From NCBI GenBank assembly GCA_903813345.2, contig CAIIXF020000002.1, positions 35,580,926 to 35,644,925 of the forward strand: a stretch of 64,000 nt of DNA. The letters run 5' to 3'. The stretch's first letter is position 1, and each line of letters starts with the position of its first letter. Below the pieces are notes generated by a model that searched no databases, was not told where the DNA came from, and was given only the letters and a program-made list of their open reading frames with translations. The DNA comes from Owenia fusiformis (taxonomy: Eukaryota; Annelida; Polychaeta; Sabellida; Oweniidae). This document shows, piece after piece, positions 23,701-35,700 of the stretch. The position numbers and the translations under genes are program-made.

Positions 23701-26700
23701 TGACAAGAAGATTGACCTCCTCTATTTGGGCTTAATCTAGGGAACGCTTCACAAATTGAGACTCGGAGCAACAAGTTTTTGATTGGTCTAAAGCACTGTA
23801 ATAATACTGAATATGACGAAAGTGAATAACAATAATCAGCCATGATTATTAATTAATATGGCAACAAATATATCTGGAAAGACTTTAGGCGGCCGAAAAT
23901 CTAATAGCCAGACAATATTTGAAATGACGTTATAAGTTCAATTGTTCAAGTAAAAACCCGTATTTTATTGACAGTGAAGCGTTTTTGAAAAAGCCTGTCA
24001 AAATCATAAAATTGGAAATTTCGATAAAATATTTATTTTCCATCTTGGAAATTGTCTCTAGAATAAATTTTGAAAATTTTAATACGAATGGTTGTTCCAT
24101 TGCAAATAGAGAGTAAAAACACGACTGCATCATTCAACCTGTCCGGGGTACTATCCTGGACTGGACGCGTTTCTACCCCCTGACTAACCCCCCTATCACA
24201 CCAAACTAGTTCTTACCCGTTCTTGCCAGTCCTACGAAAACGTCGTAAAACGGGCTCAATCTGGCTGTGGTCGGGAAATATGTCTAAAATAATTAACTTC
24301 TTCGTTCATAAACAGTCTTCAATACGTCCATCTCATTCGCAGTTCGTTCAGGTCGCACCAGGTCGGTGTGCAACGGTCGTATAACGCGTCCCTTAGTCTA
24401 GAAGGTCACCATGACCTGATTACAGAAGGGTATGGTCGCCATCGAATTTTGAATCATTTCAAAATTCTAAAATCACCTTCCCGTCTGAGGTCATCAGCAG
24501 TATTTTATACGTTCTTAATCTAATTTGCAATTAGTTCTACCTCGTTCTCAATACGTCCTCAGACAGTTCAACTCGTTGTAAAACGTCCCTAGTAGGATTG
24601 AAGTACGACGGTTCCGTTCGTAGTACGTCCAGCTCGTCGTTAGTACAATGTCACTTGTTCTAATTGTAGAACGTGACGACCACGAGAGCATTTTGAACTA
24701 AATATAATTTTGAATCGGACTGTACTTTCTATACTATCTGTCCATCAGCTATACTTATTGGTGGATCAAAATAAGTCATACAAGGAACTCTTCCTGCTAA
24801 ATACTAAAATGATTCCCTGAGGAGTTTTATGGTGATGAATCAAATCAACATCCAATCTGATCGCCTTACTTCTGGGTATTTTCAACGTCGAGTTGACGTG
24901 AGGTTACTTCCTTCTATACGGAATTGGACATTTCAGAGTTTTAAGAAATATAATGCCGAGTTCTGATTGATGTAACACAGTTGATCCCACCTCGATTTTA
25001 GGCTTTATTCTCGAATGCAACTATCGGCTTAACTATAACAATTACAGAGATTTTCATAGTTTGAAATGCATGATTAATACACACGTTATGTAGAATTTCA
25101 TACACTGACGTTGTTATTTTTCGTGCATTCTGATACTCATAGCATCTCTCTCTGTTGCATCGCAGATCTCCAGAAGGATAGAGATGGTGAGGGTGTGGCT
25201 ACGATGTTTTTCGTGGTTTTTATGATAAGGCCTAGATGTATCTAACACCCAGAATAAAGACACAGTTTTATTACTGAATCGTAAACACACTTTGTCATAT
25301 ATCCATTTAAATGGGCTACTTAAATAGTTGAATTGGAACGCACAGGGAAAAATTCATAATGGTCTGACAATTCTCACAAAGTCATAAACAACGTGCTCAA
25401 CAACTCTTGTTAAAAGACCACTGTCATTAGGGACGTGTCTTAACGACATGCGGTCAGATGAAATCGGGTCATGCATAAATTCCGTGGCAAAATAACACCT
25501 ATGTTGAGCTATTTTGTACTTCATGTTGAGCATGTAAACAGATAACCTGAGTAAACTGTACAGTCGAAAAATGAGTTGAGCTAGGCTACGCATGCGCAGT
25601 CGTTTATTTATACCCCATTTTAATTTTTGTTTTATTTGCGTTTTGCAGCCATATTCCTGATTCCCTACCTAATATGTGTGTTTATCGGTGGAATCCCCAT
25701 GTTCTACTTGGAGGTTTGCATCGGGCAGTACATGCAGACAAGTGGAATCAGGGCATGGAGACTTGTGCCTCTTTTTCAAGGTACAGTATAGGCCCGAGGC
25801 CCAGGAATATGTACTAACAAAACGCTAAAAAATCTACAAATGTACCATTGATGGTATTTTGATGAAATGACGAAATGATGAAATGATGAAATTGTTTTTT
25901 TTAATATTAGGAGCAAAGGGTCTGATAGTTTAAGATACATGTGAGACTTTATGTGGTGAATTCATTGCATGGTCTTCGGTATATTCACTTGAAAAACTAG
26001 GTCGCTATTGACAAAGGTTGTGATTCATAAGAATCAGGTTCGTGTAATTAACGCCCATGATACCTGGCGTTTGACATTCTTTAAAATAACGTAGTTTACT
26101 ACTGTACAGTATAAACTTGTTTTATACATTCATATTCAAGTCATTCAAAACATAATGCAGATTGCACTGAAGTGAACTTACCGAGTCAGAACACGTGCGA
26201 GGGGCATGCAAACAATTTCTAGAACTCCATTTTATAATCTTAAATGTGAATATTCACACATACCTTTTGCACACCGATGGCAAATTAGTGAAAATGACAT
26301 GATAAATCAAAGTTTTAATCTACAAAGTGGAAGTGATTAGTAAAAAAAGTTCAGATTTCCTATTTAAAGAGAGAATCGGATATAGCAAGCAGGCTAAACA
26401 AAAAATTGTCTCAATTTGAGAATATTTTTGGCTTATGTCATTCCTTGTCATGTCTATTTTCTAAAAATCACAAAAGTGCATACTATATTCAAGGATAACT
26501 AAAGATTTTTACAATAATGTATTATTTTTCTATAAGAATGGTTACCATTCTTATTATTTGGGAGAATTTAAACATTTTCCACCCATTTTCTGCACTTTGA
26601 ATCATTAATAACTTCACCAATTTATAACATATTGTGAATTTTTTGGGAGATATTGTATTCATTTTGATATTGTAAGGAATAGATTGGTAGGTCAATTATA

Positions 26701-29700
26701 AAAGCTGCTTGTAATTTTGTCACCCATATAGATCTGATTCTGCCGTTAAACACGTCATTAAACAAATTGATGTTAAAACACTCGATTCCTTACTTGAATA
26801 TAGTTGAAATAGGGTTTATCTACTAAAACATTCATTTTTTCGAAGCAAACCGAATGGAATCGTTGAAAAACATAAAAAATATATTGTATTCAATATACCT
26901 AGTCATCCAGAGAATCCCAAGTGTTTTATAATTAATATAATGAAAAGAATATACAAATCTCACAACTAGACCAGCAAGACCTCAAAAGAAACTACTCACT
27001 GGACTCTCTTCATGTCAAAACTCTATAGATTTGATTTAATTCTGTCCAGGTATACACAAAAATAGACCAATCCAGGAAATAACTTTGAGGGAGCAAGTTA
27101 AATGTAGAAATGCATAATGTCGATAATACTAGATAAGTTTGACAATTGAAGTCCCATTGAACAGCTTGTTCATATTGGATTCTTGACAATTGAAGTCCAA
27201 TTGAATAGCTTGTTCATATTGGATTCTTGACAATTGAAGTCCCATTGAATAGCTTGTTCATATTGGATTCTTGACAATTGAAGTCCCATTGAATAACGTG
27301 TTCATATTTGATTCTTGACAATAGGAGTCCCATTGAATAGCTTGTTCATATTGGATTCTTGACAATTGAAGTCCCATTGAATAGCTTGTTCATATTGGAT
27401 TCTTGACAATATTGAAGTCCCATTGAAAAGCTTGTTCATATTGGATTCTTGACAATTGAAGTCCAATTGAATAGCGTGTTCATATTTGATTCTTGACAAT
27501 AGAAGTCCCATTGAATAGCTTGGTCATATTGGATTCTTGACAATTGAAGTCCAATTGAATAGCTTGTTCATAATGGATTCTTGACAATTGAAGTCCAATT
27601 GAATAGCTTGTTCATATTTGATTCTTGACAATTGAAGTCCCATTGAATAGCGTGTTCATATTTGATTCTTGACAATAGGAGTCCCATTGAATAGCTTGTT
27701 CATATTGGATTCTTGACAATTGAAGTCCCATTGAATATAGCTTGTTCATATTGTATTCTTGACAATTGAAGTCCCATTGAATAGCGTGTTCATATTGGAT
27801 TTTTGACAATTGAAGTCCCATTGAATATAGCTTGTTCATATTGGATTCTTGACAATTGAAGTCCCATTGAACAGCTTGTTGATATTGGATTCTTGAAAAG
27901 TGAAGTCCCATTGAACAGCTTGTTCATATTGGATTCTTGACAATTGAAGTCCCATTGAATAGCTTGTTCATATTGGATTCTTGACAATTGAAGTCCCATT
28001 GAAAAGCTTGTTCATATTGGATTCTTGACAATTGAAGTCCAATTGAATAGCGTGTTCATATTTGATTCTTGACAATAGAAGTCCCATTGAATAGCTTGTT
28101 CATAATGAATTCTTGACAATTGAAGTCCAATTGAATAGCTTGTTCATAATGGATTCTTGACAATTGAAGTCCCATTGCATAGCTTGCTCATAATGGATTC
28201 TTGACAATTGAAGTCCCATTGAAAAGCTTGTTCATATTTGATTCTTGACAATAGGAGTCCCATTGAACAGCTTGTTCATATTTGATTCTTGACAATTGAA
28301 GTCCAATTGAATAGCTTGTTCATATTGGATTCTTGACAATTGAAGTCCCATTAAAAAGCTTGTTCATAATGGATTCTTGACAATTGAAGTCCCATTGAAT
28401 AGCGTGTTCATATTTGATTCTTGACAATAGGAGTCCCATTGAATAGCTTGTTCATATTGGATTCTTGACAATTGAAGTCCAATTGAATAACGCGTTCATA
28501 TTGGATTCTTGACAATTGAAGTCCCATTGAATAACGTGTTCATATTGGATTCTTGACAATTGAAGTCCCATTGAATAACGTGTTCATATTGGATTCTTGA
28601 CAATTGAAGTCCCATTGAATAGCTTGTTCATATTGGATTCTTGACAATTGAAGTCCCATTGAATAACGTGTTCATATTGGATTCTTGACAATTGAAGTCC
28701 CATTGAATAGCGTGTTCATATTGGATTCTTGACAATTGAAGTCCCATTGAATAGCTTGTTCATATTGGATTCTTAACAATTGAAGTCCCATTGAATAGCT
28801 TGTTCATATTGGATTCTTGACAATTGAAGTCCCATTGAATAGCTTGTTCATATTGGATTCTTGACAATAGAAGTCCCATTGAAAAGCTTGTTCATAATGG
28901 ATTCTTGACAATTGAAGTCCCATTGAATAGCGTGTTCATATTTGATTCTTGACAATAGGAGTCCCATTGAATAGCTTGTTCATATTGGATTCTTGACAAT
29001 TGAAGTCCAATTGAATAACGTGTTCATATTGGATTCTTGACAATTGAAGTCCCATTGAATAACGTGTTCATATTGGATTCTTGACAATTGAAGTCCCATT
29101 GAATAACGTGTTCATATTGGATTCTTGACAATTGAAGTCCCATTGAATAGCTTGTTCATATTGGATTCTTGACAATTGAAGTCCCATTGAATAACGTGTT
29201 CATATTGGATTCTTGACAATTGAAGTCCCATTGAATAGCGTGTTCATATTGGATTCTTAACAATTGAAGTCCCATTGAATAGGTTGTTCATATCGGATTT
29301 TTGACAATTGAAGTCCCATTGAATAGCGTGTTCATATTTGATTCTTGACAATTGAAGTCCCATTGAATAGCGTGTTCATATTGGATTCTTGACAATTGAA
29401 GTCCAATTGAATAGCTTGTTCATATTGGATTCTTGACAATTGAAGTCCAATTGAATAACGTGTTCACATTTGATTCTTGACAATAGGAGTCCCATCGAAC
29501 AGCTTGTTCATATTGGATTCTTGACAATTGAAGTCTCATTGAATAGCTTGTTCATATTGGATTCTTGACAATTGAAGTCCCATTGAATAGATTGTTCATA
29601 TTGGATTCTTGACAATTGAAGTCTCATTGAATAGCTTGTTCATATTGGATTTTTGACAATTGAAGTCCAATTGAATAACGTGTTCATATTTGATTCTTGA

Positions 29701-32700
29701 CAATTGAAGTCCAATTGAATAGCTTGTTCATATTGGATTCTTGACAATTGAAGTTCAATTGAATAGCGTGTTCATATTGGATTCTTGACAATTGAAGTCC
29801 CATTGAATAATGTGTTCACATTTGATTCTTGACAATAGGAGTCCCATCGAACAGCTTGTACATATTGGATTCTTGACAATTGAAGTCCTATTGAATAGAT
29901 TGTTCATATTGGATTCTTGACAATTGAAGTCCAATTGAATAGCGTGTTCATATTGGATTTTTGACAATTGAAGTCCAATTGAAAAGCTTGTTCATATTAG
30001 ATTCTTGACAATTGAAGTCCCATTGAATAACGTGTTCACATTTGATTCTTGACAATTGAAGTCCCATTGAATAGCTTGTTCATATTGGATACTTGACAAT
30101 TGAAGTCCCATTGAATAACGTGTTCATATTTGATTCTTGACAATTGAAGTCCAATTGAATAGCTTGTTAATATTGAATTCTTGACAATTGAAGTCCCATT
30201 GAAAAGCTTGTTCATATTGGATACTTGACAATTGAAGTCCCATTGAATAACGTGTTCATATTTGATTCTTGACAATTGAAGTCCAATTGAATAGCTTGTT
30301 CATATTGGATTCTTGACAATTGAAGTCCCATTGAATAGCTTGTTCATATTTGATTCTTGACAATTGAAGTCCCATTGAATAGCTTGTTCAAATTTGATTC
30401 TTGACAATTGAAGTCCCATTGAATAGCTTGTTCATGTTGATTTCTTGACTGGTTCCCAAGTTCCAATAACCTAGATGAGCAAGCTATTAAAAGCAAGTCC
30501 TTTCTCTAAGATGCACCAAGAAAACCACTCCATTTATCAACTCAGATGTTTCGTTGTACCAAAGTGGATACATCATTTGCGCGCAACCTCGACCTGTGTT
30601 TGAACTGAAGACAAACAACGCTTTGGTATCAGAAATGTACATTAGTTTAACTATTTATGAATGTTACAATATCATAGTGATTCTATAATTAACCCTAGTC
30701 CAGTTTTATCACTTTAACAACTGTATCTAGAAAACCAAATCCTGTTCCCATTTTCTACATTTGCAGGAGTTGGTATTTGTACCATTATGATCGTGTTCTT
30801 CCTGGATTGTTATTATAACATCGTACTGTGTTGGGCCTTCTATTATTTCTTCTCCTCCCTGAATACATATCTTGTCTGGGGCGACTGCAAGAACTGGTGG
30901 AACACAGTTAGATGCACCGTCAACGGTAAGACACCGTGTCCTAAGAATGTTAATTATTGAATGGGCAGTCAGTAGGTCGATAGACCTGAAAACCTCATTT
31001 TTGTTTATGCCTCAGTCAAAATTCTTGTAAACTTATCTTTCGAATGATCTTATTCTCATCCAAAACGAATCTGTGAATGTATATGAAATACAGCCGACGA
31101 CTTAAGACTTCGAGGCGATGCGCAAGGATCAACGTTTTGTGTGAGGAACAGCGTTTTCCTTCTATTAGTAGAGCAAACTAGGGTGATATAAATGACTACC
31201 TCTGAACTAAGGTTCCAATATACCGTTGGAAAGCTGAAAGGTCAGCTATAAGAATCTGACCTCCACTTGAATTTTTAGTGAATGCAAAATTAGATATTAA
31301 CCCTTTCATCCCCAATTTTTTTTTATTAATTTTATGAAAATCAGTTTCAAAATGACAAATAACCCCGTGGCCAGAATGGATGATTTTTAGGTTAACAATA
31401 ACTAATTCAATGTCAAATTATACTTTGGAGAACATTTAAGAGTTTGAACACAGATAGGCTAAGATAGGGGTCATTAAGTGCAGTGACCCCATAATGCCAA
31501 AAATTTGCGTCAGAATTTTTGATTTCGGTAGAAATGAGATTTGATATTTGAAAATAATATGTACTTCAATGTGCAATTTGGGTATTTAGGAATGCACAAT
31601 AAAAATTGCTAATTTTCTCCTGAAAATATTAAGATTGCAGCAAGCGTGTCTTGACTCAACATTGACAGTGACTTAACATGAGAATATGCACCTTTGGCTT
31701 AACATTGCATGTCATTATATCCCTTTGACCTTAATATTATATCTTTAATATACCCTTATAAGTTACCTTATCAATGATATATATAAATTCCAAAGGAGCA
31801 CTAGACACAGACTTAACAAGTTGTATGGGGTATTCACTACATATCAAGGTTAAGTGGAATCCATCAAGCCAAATATTTGACCTTTGACCTTAATTGTCAC
31901 ACCTATCTACTCATACAGCATCTTTTTATTTCACTCTAATGAAGAATTCCATCTCAAACATGCATACTCTCTAATATGGAGTGATTCCAATGAATAGTTT
32001 CTTAGACATAACATTACATATAAACATTCTGAAACCATACATTTTTCAAACCAACCAGCCTTCCGCCCTCATATAAACTAGGTAGGGAAGCAAAAGTCAC
32101 ACGTCTGATCACGGAGAGTGACACAAATATATCCTTTATGCAATTAAAGTACATTCTCCTGCTTTATGAGAAAAATCAGTGAAAAATTATTATGTAAAAA
32201 AGAAACTTGGCATTGTTTTGATGGCTATTTGGGTGGTAATTTCAAAGAGGAAATGTAATTATAACCACAAAATTTGTTGTTACGGACATTTAGATTGAAA
32301 ATAGAAACCGATTGTCAAAATATATTTTGATTAAAAAAGCATGATTGATTTCTTAATTTTACCCCTTGGAGATGAAAGGGTTAATATCTAATTTTGATTT
32401 CTTAATTTATCTAATTCAGCGCAAATTCGAATGTAGGCTGGTTTCTTAAAGCTGACACTCTCAGGTTTCCAACGGTGTATTGGAACCTTAGTGCAGAAGA
32501 GGTAATTTAAAAATCACTAAGGAGCACACTTGGAACCTCTATTTTGCTCAAGTATATCCACTAGGCACGCTTATCAATTGTAATGCAAATGTTATCCCAA
32601 TGAACGACGTCTTCTATTCTAGTAAGACACAATATGTATTCACAATGTAAGCCTTTCTTCATTTACTGGTTTATTTTTCAAAAATGGAAGAGGTATGTGT

Positions 32701-35700
32701 ACAAATATTTAAAATTACATTAGCTGGTGATTGTGATCTCTTTTAGGAATGTTTCCCGAAGAAAACGCAGCTCAGTATCGTACTGTGAACGGGACAAAGG
32801 CAATCGCAAATGAAACGGGGATAGCGATGAGTATATTCAACGGTACCATCGGGGATACAGGTTTAGATGCGAAATTATGAAATTTTACCCTCCCAAATGA
32901 CAATACTACTTGTATTCTCAATGGAACTGTTGTTAATGGCATTGATTCAGTCACAGAGTTCTGGGAGTAAGTGATATGTTTTAACACTATCCTAGTCCAC
33001 CTGCATGCATTGATAATTTGAGAAGTTTTACGTTAGATCACCATTCATATCCAAAAGAGACTCTCATCCGAAAGAGTGTCCAGCGTATTTATATGTGCAA
33101 CTTCCCCTATATATGCTGATAACAGGGCTGCAGTTGGGACTATATTAATGCCCCGGATACTCACTTTAGATAGTCAAACAAAATAAATTCTGTAATATTA
33201 TTTTAATATGTAATCAGATGCCACGTAAATAAATGCGTTAAGAATGATATGGCATTTTCTCGTTAGGAACAAAGTCCTTGGAATTGATCAGAGCACAGGG
33301 ATTGACGATCCAGCGGGGATCAAATGGGATCTGGCCTTGTGCAACTTGTTTTCCTGGCTGGTCGTATACCTATGCATTTGCCAAGGGATCAAGACATCAG
33401 GGAAGGTAATAATATATATATATATTCCCAAATTAGATATGCTTATCAAATACGTTAACGTCAATGATGCTGTAAAGATAAAATGACTTTTTAAAGGCGA
33501 AGTTTGAAAATATCATTCATTTTCTGTTGTTCATTATTGTTCATTAATTCGCGTTCGTGTTTTTAATGGTTCCTTTATATGAAAAATTAAAATGGCACAT
33601 AGGAGATGTTTTTAGTATTTTGGACAAATACAAAGGTTTTATATTTGACAAGTGTTTTAAACAACTTTTAGTGACCATTAACAACGACATTTTAAACTCA
33701 TAATACTATATGATTTAACATATTATTTTACCACTTATCTGTACTGATGTACAGGGTGTTCCAAAAGTAACAGGACTGGTGCTGGCATTTTCTTAAATAT
33801 GCATCAATCGTCTTCAAAATATTACAAAATGTACTTTCATGTATCGTCACTAAGACTGCAAAGTTTCGACAAAATATATCAAACTTGGGTAGAGTTATGG
33901 TTGCTATAGTAACATGACATCGCAATACCCGGGGCAACATTCCACGCAAAAAGTTACATTAAGACATTAAGCATTTTGTACATCCAATATCATTTTGTAC
34001 ACGCCATATCAAAGTTGAAATGTAACAACTGATGGGAATTACTAGTACTTTGTTTTACATTAATTACCTATGTATCCTCTACTTTGAAAAATAGGCTCCT
34101 CTTTGGTCAGAACAAGAGTGGTACTCTGTATCCATGACCCAAACACATGAGTGAACCCATTTGAGGACATGTCACGCAGGGTCGATTGGACAATTTGGAG
34201 AAAGTCATTCTCATCTTTAAAGGTTTTACAGCACTGATTAGCATTCCGTTCTCAATATAAGTAAACATTAGATATTGCATGCTATGAAGAGTATGGTGTA
34301 TGGTTTAAGACCTCAAGACCTAGCTCCTCTATAGCTGCATGGTCTTTAATGGTGACCTGCGGGCAGGCGCGCTATCAAGGTGGATAACTGGCTTTAAATG
34401 ACTGGCTTCAAAAACTCAACTGTGAATTGTTCAGACTGTTATACATAATGATATTCCACGAAATTGAATAAATATTATTATTATGAAATTATACTTGAAT
34501 CTGAGTTGTATAGCAACATTTTACAAAAAAACAACTACGTAGTAAAATAAACAAGAAATGTTGTATTATAATTGGTGAATTAGATACTTTCTTCAGTAAT
34601 ACAAAAATGTTAAATATCACATTTAATTTCAGGAAAAAAGTTGCCCCGGGTATTGGGATGTCATGTTTCTATAGTAACCATAACTCTAACCACATTTCAT
34701 AATTTTTTCTGACAATTTACAACTTTAGTTGCAATACTTCAAAGTACAATTTGTGAAAATTTGAAGACACTCAGTGCAAAATTGACAAAATGCCAATACC
34801 AGTCCTGTTACTTTTGGAACACCCTGTATTGTTATTTCTTGTATGTTCTGCCGCACTGGAATGTTTTCCATTTGCTTCTTAAAGGGACACAATAAAATTA
34901 GCTACGTTGACAAAGTGTCTACAAATATATTTTCAGGTGAAGTACGGAAATGCAACGTCCCCGTAGATCTTAATACTGATCTAGCTACACATATCTTTTC
35001 AGGTGATGTACGAAACTGCAACGTCCCCGTACATCTTCATGTAATCGTGCTACTCATAACTTCCAGGTGATGTACGTAATGGCAACGTCCCCGTACATCT
35101 TCATGTTGATCTAGCTGCACATAACTTTCCAGGTGATGTACGTTACAGCAACGTCTCAATAGATATTTATGTTGATCTAGCTACATATATTTTTCTAGGT
35201 GATGTACGTAACAGCAACGTCCCCGTACATCTTAACGTTGATCTTGCTACACAGACCTTTTTAGGTGATGTAAGGGGCTGTGACGTCGCCGTAAATCTTT
35301 ATACTGACCTAGCTTCATTTATCTTACCAGATGATGTACATAACAGCAAAGTTCCCGTTGATATTGATGTTCATCTAGCTACACATATCGTTTCAGGTGA
35401 TGTACGAAACTACAACATACCCGTACATTTAAATGTTTATCTTGCTAGACATATCTTTCCAGGTGATGTACGGAAATGCAACGTTCCCGTAGATCTTAAT
35501 ACTGATCTAGCTACACATATCTTTTCAGGTGATGTACGAAACTGCAACGTCCCCGTACATCTTCATGTAATCGTGCTACTCATATCTTTTAAGGTGATGT
35601 ACGTTACAGCAACGTCCCCGTACATCTTCATGTTGATCTAGCTACACAAATCTTTCCAGGTGATGTACGTTACAGCAACGTCCCCGTACATCTTCAAGTT

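Larger units (their letters stand above)
22595..24182. mobile_element. hAT-like element with a long internal foldback
   Basis: Both ends carry CAGGRGRTAGAAACGCGTCC as inverted repeats. ACTAA flanks both sides as a 5-bp target duplication. Inside are two further palindromes: an imperfect hairpin at 22945-23095 and arms of about 350 bp at 23114-23465 and 23795-24152, which end in AGTACCCCGGACAGGTTG. No transposase is seen. It lies in SLC6 intron 1. Confidence 0.65.

Noticed and set aside
27302-30275. Several minus-strand frames over the 44-bp array
   Set aside because: Repeat artefacts; 44 bp is not a multiple of three, and the frames shift between units.
27139-30449. CRISPR-like regular repeats
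   Set aside because: Units are contiguous variants of one sequence with no unique spacers, in a eukaryotic intron.
32878-32880. TGA read as selenocysteine in the SLC6 gene
   Set aside because: No SLC6 member is known to be a selenoprotein, the site is in a variable loop, and no SECIS-like hairpin was noticed near the 3' end.
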